Notes: generated from the letters alone by a model not told the origin. 64,000 nt of DNA from Taklimakanibacter sp050251035 (GCA_050251035.1 JBFWNN010000024.1:1-64000); one strand, 5' to 3'. Shown: positions 51,174 through 60,914, counted from the first letter of the stretch. A program made the numbers and translations.

Positions 51174-52523
51174 TCACACATTGAGCAGGAGATATTCGCG
51201 CTCCCACGAGCTGATGACGCGGCGGTAATGCTGCATCTCCTCGTGCTTGACGTCCTGGAAGGCCTCGACGAACTTCTCGCCCAGCACCTGCTTGAAAGAC
51301 TTGGTGTAGTTGAGCTTGTCGAGCGCCTCATCGAGGCTGATCGGCAAAGTATGGGCGTAGCGATAGGCCGAGCCTTCCACGGGATCCGAGGGCTTGAGCC
51401 GCTCGATCATGCCGAGATAGCCGCAGGCGAGCGAGGCCGCGAAAGCGAGATAGGGATTGGCATCGGCACCCGGCACGCGGTTCTCGACCCGCAGGTTGGA
51501 CGGATCGGACGACGGCACCCGCAATGACACCGTGCGGTTGTCGATCGCCCAATGGACATTGGTCGGCGCGTCGGATTCGGGCACCAGCCGGCGATAGGAG
51601 TTCACGTTGGGCGCCGCCAGCGGCAAAGCCGCGGCCAGATAGCGCTGCAGGCCGGCAATGTGAGCGAGGAACAGTTTCGAAGGCTTGCCGTCCCTGGCGG
51701 CGAAGACATTCTTGCCCGTCTTCACATCCATGACCGACTGGTGGATATGCATCGACGAACCGGGCTCGTTCTCATGCGGCTTGGCCATGAAGGTCGCATA
51801 CATGTCGTGCTTCAGCGCGGCCTGGCGCACCGTGCGCTTGAACAGGAACACCTGGTCGGCGAGCTCCAACGGATCGCCGTGATTGAAGTTGATCTCGAGC
51901 TGGGCCGGGCCGCTCTCATGGCTCAGCGTATCGACGTCGAGTTCCTGCGCCTCGCAGAAATCATAGATGTCCTCGACGATGGGATCGAAGTCGTTGGCGG
52001 CGTCGATGCCATAGGCCTGGCCGCCCGCCTCCTTGCGCCCGGACCGACCGACCGCCGCCTCCAGCGGGTAATCGGGATCGATATTGCGCTTGACCAGGTA
52101 GAATTCGAGCTCAGGGGCGATGACCGGCCGCCAACCCTTCTCCTTGTAGAGATCGAGCACGCGCCTCAGGACATGGCGGGGCGATATCTCGACCGGCTCG
52201 TCATTCAAATGGAAGGCATCGCAGATCACCTGCGCGGTTGGCTCCTTGTACCAGGGCACGAGACGAATGGTGTTGAAGTCGGGCTGCAGGTAGATGTCGA
52301 TGGCGGAATCGCTGACGGCCGAGGTTTCCCACACATAGCGGCCATTGATGGTCAGTGTGAAAACTTCTTCGGGGATGCGCAAACCCCGCGACTTGTTGCC
52401 TTTCAGAAACTTGGATGGGGGCAGAATCTTCCCCCGGGCCGTTCCGGACATGTCGGCCACCAGACATTCCACTTCACTGATCCGGCGCTCACCAATCCAT
52501 TCCTCGAATTTCGCTTGCGACAT
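51174..52523 (-). CDS. glutamine synthetase family protein (gamma-glutamylpolyamine synthetase-like)
   Basis: 449 residues, GS fold: ELEFYLV for the metal site, SGPAQLEINFNHGD, GSSMHIHQS as the ATP/metal loop and NRTVSLRVPSSDP..RVENRVPGADANPYL near the C terminus. It lacks the adenylylation-type tail of GlnA and groups by motif with PuuA-type enzymes, which ligate glutamate to putrescine or another amine. It is divergent from a PuuB-like oxidase gene 83 bases away, which supports amine catabolism. Confidence 0.85.
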   Translation of the reverse strand: MSQAKFEEWIGERRISEVECLVADMSGTARGKILPPSKFLKGNKSRGLRIPEEVFTLTINGRYVWETSAVSDSAIDIYLQPDFNTIRLVPWYKEPTAQVICDAFHLNDEPVEISPRHVLRRVLDLYKEKGWRPVIAPELEFYLVKRNIDPDYPLEAAVGRSGRKEAGGQAYGIDAANDFDPIVEDIYDFCEAQELDVDTLSHESGPAQLEINFNHGDPLELADQVFLFKRTVRQAALKHDMYATFMAKPHENEPGSSMHIHQSVMDVKTGKNVFAARDGKPSKLFLAHIAGLQRYLAAALPLAAPNVNSYRRLVPESDAPTNVHWAIDNRTVSLRVPSSDPSNLRVENRVPGADANPYLAFAASLACGYLGMIERLKPSDPVEGSAYRYAHTLPISLDEALDKLNYTKSFKQVLGEKFVEAFQDVKHEEMQHYRRVISSWEREYLLLNV

Positions 52524-52606
52524 GATACCCTATAAAAGCGTTACGGGGCCTTACCTTAGCCGGGCTTCTTGACGGAGGAAACAGGGATTGGCATTGCTTT
52601 GAGATC

Positions 52607-53884
52607 ATGCCGGCCTCCATCGATGCGAAATCTTATTACCAAGCCTCCGCCCACCCCTTCCCCCCGCAACCCCGCCTGACGGCTGACGTCGAGGCCGATA
52701 TCTGCATCATCGGCGCCGGATTCACCGGACTTTCCGCGGCCCTGGAGCTGGCCGAGGCGGGCTACAAGGTCGTGGTCCTCGAAGCCCGCCGGGTCGGCTA
52801 TGGCGCATCGGGGCGCAATGGCGGCCAGATCTGCACCGGCTTCTCTCCCGGACAGCAACGCATCGAGGCGCAGCTCGGCAAGGACGACGCCCTCAAATGT
52901 TTCGCCATCGCCGAGGACGCCAAGAAACTCATCGTCGAGCGCATCCAGAAATACGAGATCGATTGCGACCTCAAATGGGGCTATCTGCATGCGATACCCA
53001 AGCCCTCGCAATTCGATGATCTGCGCGAATGGAAAGACGAATGGGATGCGCTGGGCTACACCGACACCGAGATCCTGAACAAGGCCGAGCTCGAGGCGCG
53101 TCTCGGCACCACCATCTATCACGGCGCCTTGCGGGAAGGTGGCGCCGGCCATTTCCATCCGCTCAATTATTGCCTGGGGCTTGCCAAGGCCGCGATCGCT
53201 GCCGGTACGCAGATATTCGAGAGCTCGGCCGTGCTCGCTGTCGATCAGGGCTCGACCGTCACCGCGCGCACGAGCGAAGGGAAGGTCCGCGCCAAATTCG
53301 TGATCATCGGCTGCAACGCCTATATCGGGCGCATGATCCCGGAGCTCTATGGACGCATCATGCCGGTCACAAGCTATATTCTCGCGACCGAGCCTCTGGG
53401 CGAGAACCGGGCGAAGTCCCTGATCCGCGACAATGACGCGGTGGCGAACACGAACTTCATCGTCGACTATTTCCGCCTGACCAGGGATACGCGCCTCCTC
53501 TTCGGCGGGCGCGCGAGCTATTCGACGCTCGAGCCGCCCAATCTCGGCAAATATATGCGCCCGCGCATGCTGTCGGTCTTCCCGCAGCTCGGCGACGTCA
53601 AGATCGATCATGCCTGGGGCGGCTACATCGCCATCACCTCCAACCGCATCCCCGATTGCGGCAGGCTCGCCCCCAACATCTATTATGCGCATGGCTATTC
53701 GGGCCAGGGTGTGGCACTCGCCGGCATGTATGGCAAGCTGATGGCGGAATGCGTCAAGGGCCAGTCCGAGCGCTTCGATCTCCTGGCGCGCGTCAAGCAC
53801 CTGCCGTTCCCGGGCGGGCCGGTGCGCACGCCCCTCCTCGTCGCCGCGATGCTGTTCTACCGGCTGCGCGACGCGCTGAGCTGA
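52607..53884 (+). CDS. FAD-dependent oxidoreductase (gamma-glutamylputrescine oxidase-like)
   Basis: 425 residues, DAO-family flavoenzyme. The dinucleotide motif is CIIGAGFTGLSAALELAEAG at about 32-51, followed by ARRVGYGASGRNGGQICTGFSPGQ, a PuuB/OrdL hallmark. The segment DCGRLAPNIYYAHGYSGQGVAL near the end binds the FAD ring. It oxidises the gamma-glutamylated amine made by the divergent PuuA-like enzyme. The ATG lacks a strong ribosome site. The 83-base divergent gap holds no gene. Confidence 0.87.
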   Translation: MPASIDAKSYYQASAHPFPPQPRLTADVEADICIIGAGFTGLSAALELAEAGYKVVVLEARRVGYGASGRNGGQICTGFSPGQQRIEAQLGKDDALKCFAIAEDAKKLIVERIQKYEIDCDLKWGYLHAIPKPSQFDDLREWKDEWDALGYTDTEILNKAELEARLGTTIYHGALREGGAGHFHPLNYCLGLAKAAIAAGTQIFESSAVLAVDQGSTVTARTSEGKVRAKFVIIGCNAYIGRMIPELYGRIMPVTSYILATEPLGENRAKSLIRDNDAVANTNFIVDYFRLTRDTRLLFGGRASYSTLEPPNLGKYMRPRMLSVFPQLGDVKIDHAWGGYIAITSNRIPDCGRLAPNIYYAHGYSGQGVALAGMYGKLMAECVKGQSERFDLLARVKHLPFPGGPVRTPLLVAAMLFYRLRDALS

Positions 53885-53894
53885 CGGCGTCGCA

Positions 53895-54872
53895 TCACAT
53901 TGCGGCCATGGCGGCATGGTGACAGCGAACCGTCGCGGCCGCGATCGGCGCAGGGTCGGGAGCGCTCGTCCGGCATTGCTGCGAGGCCAAGGGGCAGCGC
54001 GGATGATAGGTGCAGCCGGGCGGCGGGCTGATGGGGCTCGGCAGGTCGACAGCGACCGGCACGCGATCGCGGTCGGGATGGAGCAGATCCGGCACCGACC
54101 CCAGGAGGAATTTCGTATAGGGATGCTTGGGATGATCGAATATCTCGTCGGTCGCCGCCTCCTCGACGATGCGGCCGAGATACATGACTGCCACCCGGTC
54201 CGACACATGCCGTACCGCCGACAGATTGTGGCTGATGAACAGATAGGTGAGGCCGAGATCGTTCTGCAGGTCGGCCAGCAGATTGAGGATCTGCGCCTGG
54301 ACCGACACGTCGAGCGCCGAGGTCGGCTCGTCGCAGACGAGGAATTCGGGCTCGGCGGCAAGGGCGCGCGCGATGGAGATGCGCTGGCGCTGACCGCCGG
54401 AGAATTCATGCGGGTAACGTCCAGCGTCGCGCCCGCCGAGCCCGACCGTCGCCAGAAGCTCATGCATGCGCCGTTCGGTCTCCTTGCCGCTGCCGCGAAG
54501 CCTGAGTTCGCGGACCGGCTCGGCGATGATGTCGCCCACCCGCCAGCGCGGATTGAGGCTGGCAAAGGGATCCTGGAAGATCATCTGGGTGCGCAGGCGG
54601 CCGTTGCGGCCGCGCCCGGGCGCAAAATCGAACGAGCCCCGCGTCGGCGTCTGTAGGCCCACCACCATGCGCGCCACCGTGGACTTGCCGCAGCCCGATT
54701 CACCGACGATCGAGAAGGTGCTCCCGCGCGGAATGCGGAACGAGATGCCATCGACCGCCTTGACGACGCGCGCCGGCTGGCGCAGCACGGCGCGGTCGAC
54801 CCAGTTCTGCTGGAGGTGAAACCAGCACGAGATGTTCTCGGCGGCGAGGGCAGGCTGTTCACGGCTGGACAT
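53895..54872 (-). CDS. oligopeptide/dipeptide-type ABC transporter ATP-binding protein (DppF-like)
   Basis: 325 residues. Walker A GESGCGKST near 58-66, signature FSGGQRQRISIARAL, Walker B FLVCDEPTSALD, and the C-terminal oligo_HPY segment CTYHPRCPLASQQC with cysteines. Last gene of the minus-strand importer operon that starts at 60686; three bases separate it from the DppD-like gene. Confidence 0.93.
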   Translation of the reverse strand: MSSREQPALAAENISCWFHLQQNWVDRAVLRQPARVVKAVDGISFRIPRGSTFSIVGESGCGKSTVARMVVGLQTPTRGSFDFAPGRGRNGRLRTQMIFQDPFASLNPRWRVGDIIAEPVRELRLRGSGKETERRMHELLATVGLGGRDAGRYPHEFSGGQRQRISIARALAAEPEFLVCDEPTSALDVSVQAQILNLLADLQNDLGLTYLFISHNLSAVRHVSDRVAVMYLGRIVEEAATDEIFDHPKHPYTKFLLGSVPDLLHPDRDRVPVAVDLPSPISPPPGCTYHPRCPLASQQCRTSAPDPAPIAAATVRCHHAAMAAM

Positions 54873-54875
54873 CGG

Positions 54876-55886
54876 TCACTCCCGTTGCAGGTGCCAGCAT
54901 GCCGCCTGGCTGGCGCCGGCCGCCAGCAGAGGCGGCCGCTCGCCGCGGCAGAGCTCGCCCGCGAGGCGGCAGCGCGGGTGAAAGGCGCAGCCATCGGGCA
55001 TCGCATTGAGCCGCGGCATGGCGCCGTCGATCTGTGCCAGGCGTTCACAGCGGTCCTTGAGGCTGGGAATCGAGCCGATGAGCCCCTTGGTATAGGGGTG
55101 CCGCGGGTCGCGGATGATGGCGGCGACCGGCCCCAGCTCGACGATGCGCCCCGCATACATGACGGCGACGCGGTCGGCGGTCTCGGCGATGACACCCATG
55201 TCGTGGGTAATCAGCATCATCGCGGTGCCGCGATCGCGGCAGATGCGCTTCAGCAAGGCCGTGATCTGCGCCTGGATCGAGACGTCGAGCGCCGTCGTCG
55301 GCTCATCGGCGATGATGAGCTCGGGCTCGGCGCACAAGGCGAGCGCTATGACCACGCGCTGGCGCATGCCGCCCGAGAACTGATGCGGATACTGGCCGAG
55401 ACGGAGCTCGGGCGACGGGATGCCGACCTCCTGGAGCAAGGTGACGGCGCGCCCCACGGCTTCGGCGCGCGACAGGGGCAGATGCACGCGCATGGTCTCG
55501 ACGAGCTGGTCGCCGACCGTCAGCAAGGGATTGAGCGAGGTGAGCGGATCCTGGAAGATCGCGCCGATGGTGCGGCCGCGCAGCTTCTGCATCTCGCGCG
55601 ATGGGAGCTGATCGATGCGCCGTCCCATGACATGGATCTCGCCCGCGGCGACCCGGCCTGAGGATTCGAGGAGACCGATGACCGCGGCACCCGTCAAGGA
55701 CTTGCCGGCCCCCGATTCACCGACGACCCCCAGGATCTCGCCCCGCCCGATGGTCAGATCGATGCCGCGGATCGCGGTCAGGATGCCGCGCCGCGTCGGA
55801 AATTCGACGACCAGGTTGCGGATGTCGAGGACCGGTCCGGCGGACGGCGCCGACGCGTGCATCGATCTGGCGGGCATGGCGGTCAC
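54876..55886 (-). CDS. oligopeptide/dipeptide-type ABC transporter ATP-binding protein (DppD-like)
   Basis: 336 residues. Walker A GESGAGKSL (Leu in place of the usual Thr-type residue after Ser), signature FSGGMRQRVVIALAL, Walker B LIIADEPTTALD, C-terminal oligo_HPY with CAFHPRCRLAGELC. It forms the ATPase pair with the DppF-like protein. It starts three bases after the stop of the amidohydrolase gene. Confidence 0.93.
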   Translation of the reverse strand: MTAMPARSMHASAPSAGPVLDIRNLVVEFPTRRGILTAIRGIDLTIGRGEILGVVGESGAGKSLTGAAVIGLLESSGRVAAGEIHVMGRRIDQLPSREMQKLRGRTIGAIFQDPLTSLNPLLTVGDQLVETMRVHLPLSRAEAVGRAVTLLQEVGIPSPELRLGQYPHQFSGGMRQRVVIALALCAEPELIIADEPTTALDVSIQAQITALLKRICRDRGTAMMLITHDMGVIAETADRVAVMYAGRIVELGPVAAIIRDPRHPYTKGLIGSIPSLKDRCERLAQIDGAMPRLNAMPDGCAFHPRCRLAGELCRGERPPLLAAGASQAACWHLQRE

Positions 55887-55889
55887 GTC

Positions 55890-57086
55890 TCAGGCCACCT
55901 CGAAGAGCGCCGCACCGTCGCTTGCGACGATGCGGCCGCGTTTCATGACCAGGCGCCGCGGCCGGCACGAGGCCACGGCCTCCGCCAGCGCCTCGCCATC
56001 GACCAGCATGAGGTCGGCGATATTGCCGGGCTTCAGGCCATAATCCTTGATGCCCATCACCTTGGCGCCGCCATGGGTCACGACATCGAAGATACGCCTT
56101 ATGTCGCTGTCGCGGCTCAGATAGTTGCGCTGGCCCAGATACATCACGCGCTCCAGCATGTCGCCGGTGCCCCAGGGGTGCCAGCAGTCGCGGATGCCGT
56201 CCGAGCCCGAGCACACGGTGATGCCGGCATCGAGCGTGCGTATGAGCGGCGGGCAGGCCCAGCCCGACGGGCCGGTGGTCATCACCGCGATCCCATTTTT
56301 GGCGAGATCCTCCAGCATGCGGCCGACCACGAGATAGTCGTTATGGCCGAGGCAGAAGGCATGGCTGACGGTGACCTTGCCGGCGAGGCCGTGCGCCTTG
56401 GTGCGCTCGACGATCATGCCCATGGTGAAGAGGCCGAGCTCGCCCGGCTCGTGCAGATGGATGTCGAGCGGCTTGCCGTGCTTGACCGAGAGATCGAAGA
56501 TCGTGTCGAGCTGCCCCTTGGGGTCCTTGTCCATCGAGGACGGATCGAGGCCGCCGACCACTTCGGCGCCCATCGAAAGCGCCTCGTCCATGAGCTCCAC
56601 CGTGCCCGGCCTGATCATCAGGCCGGACTGCGGGAAGGCGACGATCTCGATGTCGACGAAGTCCCTGTATTTGTCGCGCGTCGCCATCACGCCCGCGACG
56701 CCCTTCAGGCCATGAACCGTGTCGATATCGACATGGCTGCGGATATGGGTCGTGCCGCGCGCCACCGAGATCGCCACCTGGCGGGCCGACTGGCGCGCCG
56801 GGTCGAGGCCGAGCTTCGTCTTCATCTCGCGCTCATTGGTGATCTTGTCGATGAGCGTGTAGCCCACGTCGTTGACGTTCCACTTCATGCCGAAGAGCGT
56901 CTTGTCGAGATGGGTGTGGGCTTCGATGAGACCGGGCAGCAGGATGGCGCCGGCGCCGTCGATCACCTCCGCGCCCGCCGCGGCACCTGCCGTACCGATC
57001 GCTGCAATGCGGTCGCCGCTGATGGTGATGTCGGTCGCGGCATCGCCCCAGGGCCGGACATTCTTGAGGATCGTCTTCTTGGTCAC
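55890..57086 (-). CDS. cytosine deaminase-like amidohydrolase
   Basis: 398 residues. Metal ligands are seen in LIEAHTHLDKTLF (about 60-72), HIRSHVDID, PLDIHLHEPGELG, VSHAFCLG and CSGSDGIRDCWHPWG (Asp ligand). The THLDK motif marks the cytosine deaminase/isoguanine deaminase-like branch. It hydrolyses a C-N bond in a ring or amide, probably of the compound imported by the operon it sits in. GTG 57086 with AAAGG upstream is preferred to GTG 57101. Confidence 0.85.
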   Translation of the reverse strand: MTKKTILKNVRPWGDAATDITISGDRIAAIGTAGAAAGAEVIDGAGAILLPGLIEAHTHLDKTLFGMKWNVNDVGYTLIDKITNEREMKTKLGLDPARQSARQVAISVARGTTHIRSHVDIDTVHGLKGVAGVMATRDKYRDFVDIEIVAFPQSGLMIRPGTVELMDEALSMGAEVVGGLDPSSMDKDPKGQLDTIFDLSVKHGKPLDIHLHEPGELGLFTMGMIVERTKAHGLAGKVTVSHAFCLGHNDYLVVGRMLEDLAKNGIAVMTTGPSGWACPPLIRTLDAGITVCSGSDGIRDCWHPWGTGDMLERVMYLGQRNYLSRDSDIRRIFDVVTHGGAKVMGIKDYGLKPGNIADLMLVDGEALAEAVASCRPRRLVMKRGRIVASDGAALFEVA

Positions 57087-57105
57087 GGAAATACCTTTCA
57101 CGAGA

Positions 57106-58062
57106 TCATTGCAGCTTGGGATTGAGCGCGTCGCGCAGCCAGTCGCCCAGCAGGTTGACGGCGAGGATGATAAGGCCGAGCTGGAAGGCGGGGAACAGCA
57201 CCACCCACCAGCTGCCGGAGAAGAAATACTGGTTGCCGATGCGGATCAGCGTGCCGAGAGAGGGCTGGGTCACCGGCATGCCCACGCCCAGGAAGGACAA
57301 AGTCGCCTCGGCGAGGATGGCGAGACCGAGACTGAGGGTCGCGGTGACCAGCACCGGCGTCATCACGTTGGGCAGGATATGGGTCAGGAGGATGCGCGTG
57401 GTCCTGACCTCGAGGATCTTGGCGGCCAGCACATATTCCTTGCGCGCCTCGACCATGGCCGACGCCCTGACGATGCGGGCATATTGCACCCAGGAGGTGA
57501 TGGCGATCGACGCCGTCAGGATGACCGGCGCGAAGCCATCACGCAGATTGACCGGCAGCAGCTCGCGGAACAGAGCGCTGACCAGGATCGCCACCAGCAG
57601 GGTCGGTATCGACAGCACGAAGTCGCCGATGCGCATCAGTATGTTGTCGACATGGCCGCCGGCGAAGCCGCAGATCAACCCGACGGCAACGCCGATCGCC
57701 ATGGAGGCGATGACGCTGGCGAAGCCGATCAGCAGCGAGATGCGCGAGCCATAGAGGATCGCCGACAGCACGTCCCTGCCCTGCACGTCGGTGCCGAGCA
57801 GATAGGGCGCCATGCCGTCCTGGTTCCAGATCGGCGGCAGCTCCGCCTGGTCGAGGAAGAGCTGGGCCAGGTCATAGGGATTCTGCACCGCGATCACGGG
57901 GGCGAGGAACGCCGTCAGCGCGACGATGAAGAGGATGAGCGCCGATGCGACCGCCATCGGCGTCGCGCGGAAGCTGTAGGCGAGATCGCTGTCCCAGGCT
58001 TCGGCCAGGCGCTGGCGCCATGTCGGCCGGTGGCCGGCCTCAGCCGTTTGGTCAATGTGCAT
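57106..58062 (-). CDS. dipeptide-type ABC transporter permease (DppC-like)
   Basis: 318 residues, six membrane segments; the N-terminal OppC_N segment ALILFIVALTAFLAPVIA and the EAA-like loop EARKEYVLAAKILEVRTTRI are typical. The start overlaps the DppB-like gene's end by 11 bases, so the two are coupled. Confidence 0.93.
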   Translation of the reverse strand: MHIDQTAEAGHRPTWRQRLAEAWDSDLAYSFRATPMAVASALILFIVALTAFLAPVIAVQNPYDLAQLFLDQAELPPIWNQDGMAPYLLGTDVQGRDVLSAILYGSRISLLIGFASVIASMAIGVAVGLICGFAGGHVDNILMRIGDFVLSIPTLLVAILVSALFRELLPVNLRDGFAPVILTASIAITSWVQYARIVRASAMVEARKEYVLAAKILEVRTTRILLTHILPNVMTPVLVTATLSLGLAILAEATLSFLGVGMPVTQPSLGTLIRIGNQYFFSGSWWVVLFPAFQLGLIILAVNLLGDWLRDALNPKLQ

Positions 58063-59044
58063 GATAGCCTCGCGCTACGCCGGCCTGCCGCAATCGCGGA
58101 TCGACCCAGAGATAGATGAGGTCGACGATGGTGTTGATGGTGACGAATATCGCCGACACGATCATCAGATAGGCGGCCATGACCGGAATATCGATGAACA
58201 TGACGGCCTGCACGAAGAGCTGGCCCATGCCGGGCCACTGGAACACCGTCTCGGTGACGAGCGCAAAGGCGATCAGGTCGCCGATCATCATGCCGGTCAT
58301 CGTCACGACCGGCATCAGGCAGTTTTTCAGCGCATGGCGGAAATGGACCAGCCGGTTGGGCAGGCCGCGGGCGCGGGCGAACTTGACGTAGTCGGTGCGC
58401 AGCACCTCGAGCATCTCGGCGGTCACCAGTCGCATGATGAAGGAGATCTGGAACATGGCGAGCGACGCCGCTGGCATGATCAGGGCCCGACGGCCCGAGG
58501 GCGTCAACAGCCCGGTCGTCCAGCTCCCGAAGCTCACGACGTCGCCGCGGCCGAAGGCCGGCAGCCAGTTGAGCTGCACCGCGAAGACGAGGATGAGCAG
58601 GATGCCGATGACGAAGGACGGGATGGACACGCCGATCATCGAGAACATGGTGAGGAGGCGCGCGACCGGGCTCCCCTTGCGGATCGCGGCATAGACGCCG
58701 AGCGGGATGCCGATGGCGAGCGCGATCAGGGTGGAGACGAGGACGAGCTCGAGCGTCGCCGGAAAGCGCTCGGCGATCAGTGGCATCACGTCCTGCTGGT
58801 TGCGGTAGGAAATGCCGAAATCGCCCTGCAGCGCGCGCGTGATGAAGGTCACGAACTGCATGACGAAACTCTGATTGAGACCGAGGCGCTCGCGCAAGGC
58901 GTCGCGCTCCGCCTGGGTGGCCTGCTCGTTCAGCATCAACTGGACCGGATCGCCCAGAAACTGGAAGATCATGAAGGCGACAAAGGCCACGGCGAACATC
59001 ACCGCCGCCGCATTGCCGATGCGCTTGATCACCATCGAGATCAT
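58052..59044 (-). CDS. dipeptide-type ABC transporter permease (DppB-like)
   Basis: 330 residues, six membrane segments; LGLNQSFVMQFVTFITRALQGDFGISYRNQQDV and the EAA-like loop TDYVKFARARGLPNRLVHFRHALKN identify the DppB family. It forms the channel with the DppC-like protein and follows the binding-protein gene after a gap holding a strong hairpin. Confidence 0.93.
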   Translation of the reverse strand: MISMVIKRIGNAAAVMFAVAFVAFMIFQFLGDPVQLMLNEQATQAERDALRERLGLNQSFVMQFVTFITRALQGDFGISYRNQQDVMPLIAERFPATLELVLVSTLIALAIGIPLGVYAAIRKGSPVARLLTMFSMIGVSIPSFVIGILLILVFAVQLNWLPAFGRGDVVSFGSWTTGLLTPSGRRALIMPAASLAMFQISFIMRLVTAEMLEVLRTDYVKFARARGLPNRLVHFRHALKNCLMPVVTMTGMMIGDLIAFALVTETVFQWPGMGQLFVQAVMFIDIPVMAAYLMIVSAIFVTINTIVDLIYLWVDPRLRQAGVARGYHAH

Positions 59045-59063
59045 GGTCTTGCCTCTTGTTGGC

Positions 59064-59094
59064 GGCCGGGAGCCGCGTTCGGCGGCGCCCGGCC
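59064..59094 (-). repeat. GC-rich stem-loop after the binding-protein gene
   Basis: GGCCGGG-A-GCCGC (59064-59076) pairs with GCGGC-G-CCCGGCC (59082-59094): 12 pairs plus one mismatch around a 5-base loop. No T tract follows on the coding strand. It lies between the binding-protein stop and the first permease, the same position as the hairpin at 16131-16159, and probably limits or protects the upstream mRNA. Confidence 0.7.
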
Positions 59095-59102
59095 TTCCGG
59101 CG

Positions 59103-60686
59103 TCACTTCAGAGTGGTCAGCCAGTGCCGCGACTTGTTGTCGGAGAGCTGCACGACGCTCTTCACCTTGGGCCCGAGAGCCCAGGCCATCGGCTGCTGGT
59201 GCAGCGGCAGGAAGTCGACGTTGCTTTTGATCTTGAGCAGCGCCTTGGACTGGAGCGCCAGACGCTTCTCGCGATCGAGCTCCTTGGCGGCCTGATCGAT
59301 CAACTGGTCGATCTCGGCGTCCTTCCAGCCGCCCCAGTTGAAGACGCCCGAGGTGCCGGTCTTGGAATGTGCGACCTGCACCAGGATCGAATAGCTGTCG
59401 ATCATCGGCTCATTGGCCCAGCCGAGGATGCCGACGTCGAACTTGCCGGCCTCGAACTTGACCGTCTGGATGCTGGTCGGTGCGGTGTCGAGGCTCGGCT
59501 TCAGGCCGATGCGCGCCCACATGGCGGACACCGCCTGGCAGATCTCCTCTTCATTCACATAGACATTGTTGTCGCAGACCATGGTGAAGCCGAAGCCTTC
59601 GGGATAGCCCGCGTCCGCCAGCAGCGCCTTGGCCTTCTCGGGATCGTAGCCCAGGCGCTCGTCGAGCTCCGGCACATAGCCCGGGATCGCCGGCGCCACC
59701 ATCGAACCGGTGTTGCGCGACAGGCCGCGCATCACTTTCTTCTGCAGCACGTCGATATTGATGGCGCGGTAGAGCGCCTCACGCACCTTGACGTCGTTGA
59801 ACGGGTTCTTCTCGCCCGAGGCCGTGAGCTTATCAGCCCGGTTGAAGAGGAAGAAGACGGTGCGCAGCTCGTTGTTGGCGAGCACCTGGATGCCCTGCGA
59901 CTCCTTCAACCGCGGAATATCCTGCAGCGGCGCCTTTTCCATATAGTCGATCTGGCCCGACAGCAAGGCGGCGACGGCGGTCGCGGGCGAGGCGATCGGC
60001 GTGAAGACGATGCGGTCGATATTGTGGCGCGGCTTGTCCCACCAGTCCTTGTTGACCTCGAAGACCGTCTCGACATCGGGCTTGCGCGACACGACCTTGA
60101 ACGGGCCGGTGCCATTGGCATGGGTGGTGGCATAGCCTTCGATGCCGGCGCCGACGTCGGTCGGCGCCAGGGCGTTGTTCTTGACCAGCCATTCCTTGTC
60201 GAAGATGAAGATGTTGGTGAGGTCGTTGAGAATGAGGGGGTAATTCTCTGTGACCTTGATGTCGACGGTATGGTCGTCGATCTTTTCCGCGCCCTGATAG
60301 GCCGGCAGGTTGCCGCGCAGCGGCGATTTCGGATCGCTCACCCGGGTCAGCGAGGCGATGACGTCATCGGCGGTGAAGGGCGAGCCGTCATGGAATTTGA
60401 CGTCCTTGCGCAAGTGAAAGCGCCGCACCGTCGGCGAGACGTCTTCCCATGAGGTGGCGAGCGCCGGCTCGATCTTGAGCTGGTCGTCATAACGCACGAG
60501 CCCTTCATAGGCGTGGTTCAATGTCGAGATGGTGAAGGTGCTGCCATAGGAATAGGGATCGAGCGAGTCCATGTCGCGCGATGCGCCCCAGCGCAGCTCC
60601 GCCGCGTTCGCCGGGGCCGCCAGCGGCAGCATGACCGCTGCCATGAGGCCCAGGCCGGGCAATGACAGCTTGCTGAGTGATTTCAT
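59103..60686 (-). CDS. dipeptide-type ABC transporter substrate-binding protein
   Basis: 527 residues, SBP_bac_5 family, secreted (signal peptide ending APANAAE). ELRWGASRDMDSLDPYSYGSTF and HLRKDVKFHDGSPFTADDVIASLTRV are diagnostic. It captures the ligand for the operon 53895-60686. The embedded deaminase-like gene suggests a nitrogenous heterocycle or small amide rather than a peptide. First gene of the operon, divergent from the FCD regulator. Confidence 0.93.
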   Translation of the reverse strand: MKSLSKLSLPGLGLMAAVMLPLAAPANAAELRWGASRDMDSLDPYSYGSTFTISTLNHAYEGLVRYDDQLKIEPALATSWEDVSPTVRRFHLRKDVKFHDGSPFTADDVIASLTRVSDPKSPLRGNLPAYQGAEKIDDHTVDIKVTENYPLILNDLTNIFIFDKEWLVKNNALAPTDVGAGIEGYATTHANGTGPFKVVSRKPDVETVFEVNKDWWDKPRHNIDRIVFTPIASPATAVAALLSGQIDYMEKAPLQDIPRLKESQGIQVLANNELRTVFFLFNRADKLTASGEKNPFNDVKVREALYRAINIDVLQKKVMRGLSRNTGSMVAPAIPGYVPELDERLGYDPEKAKALLADAGYPEGFGFTMVCDNNVYVNEEEICQAVSAMWARIGLKPSLDTAPTSIQTVKFEAGKFDVGILGWANEPMIDSYSILVQVAHSKTGTSGVFNWGGWKDAEIDQLIDQAAKELDREKRLALQSKALLKIKSNVDFLPLHQQPMAWALGPKVKSVVQLSDNKSRHWLTTLK

Positions 60687-60812
60687 TCAGGTCCTCCTCT
60701 TCGGGTTGTTTCGATGTGACAGCGCATGTGGCTGGCCGTCATTCCGGCCATGCCTGCCCTGCCCTTCGCGGCGTTCTGTGTGCGCCGCTTGCAATGCCTC
60801 CATGCGAGGCTC

Positions 60813-60879
60813 GGCTATCGGAATACACTATCTCATCAAAACTGTATACATTTATTTTCAGATAGTGTAGACAATAGCC
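60813..60879. promoter_or_regulatory. concentric inverted repeats in the dpp-type/gntR divergent promoter
   Basis: TGTATACA (60843-60850) is flanked by TACACTATCT (60824-60833) and its exact complement AGATAGTGTA (60860-60869), and further out by GGCTAT (60813-60818) and ATAGCC (60874-60879). The inner two share the centre 60846.5 and the outer is half a base off. The region is AT-rich in GC-rich DNA and lies in a 228-base gap without a gene. Binding by the adjacent FCD regulator is inferred. Confidence 0.65.
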
Positions 60880-60914
60880 ACAGGCAGGGTGAGGCAGTAT
60901 CGTGATCGGCAGAC

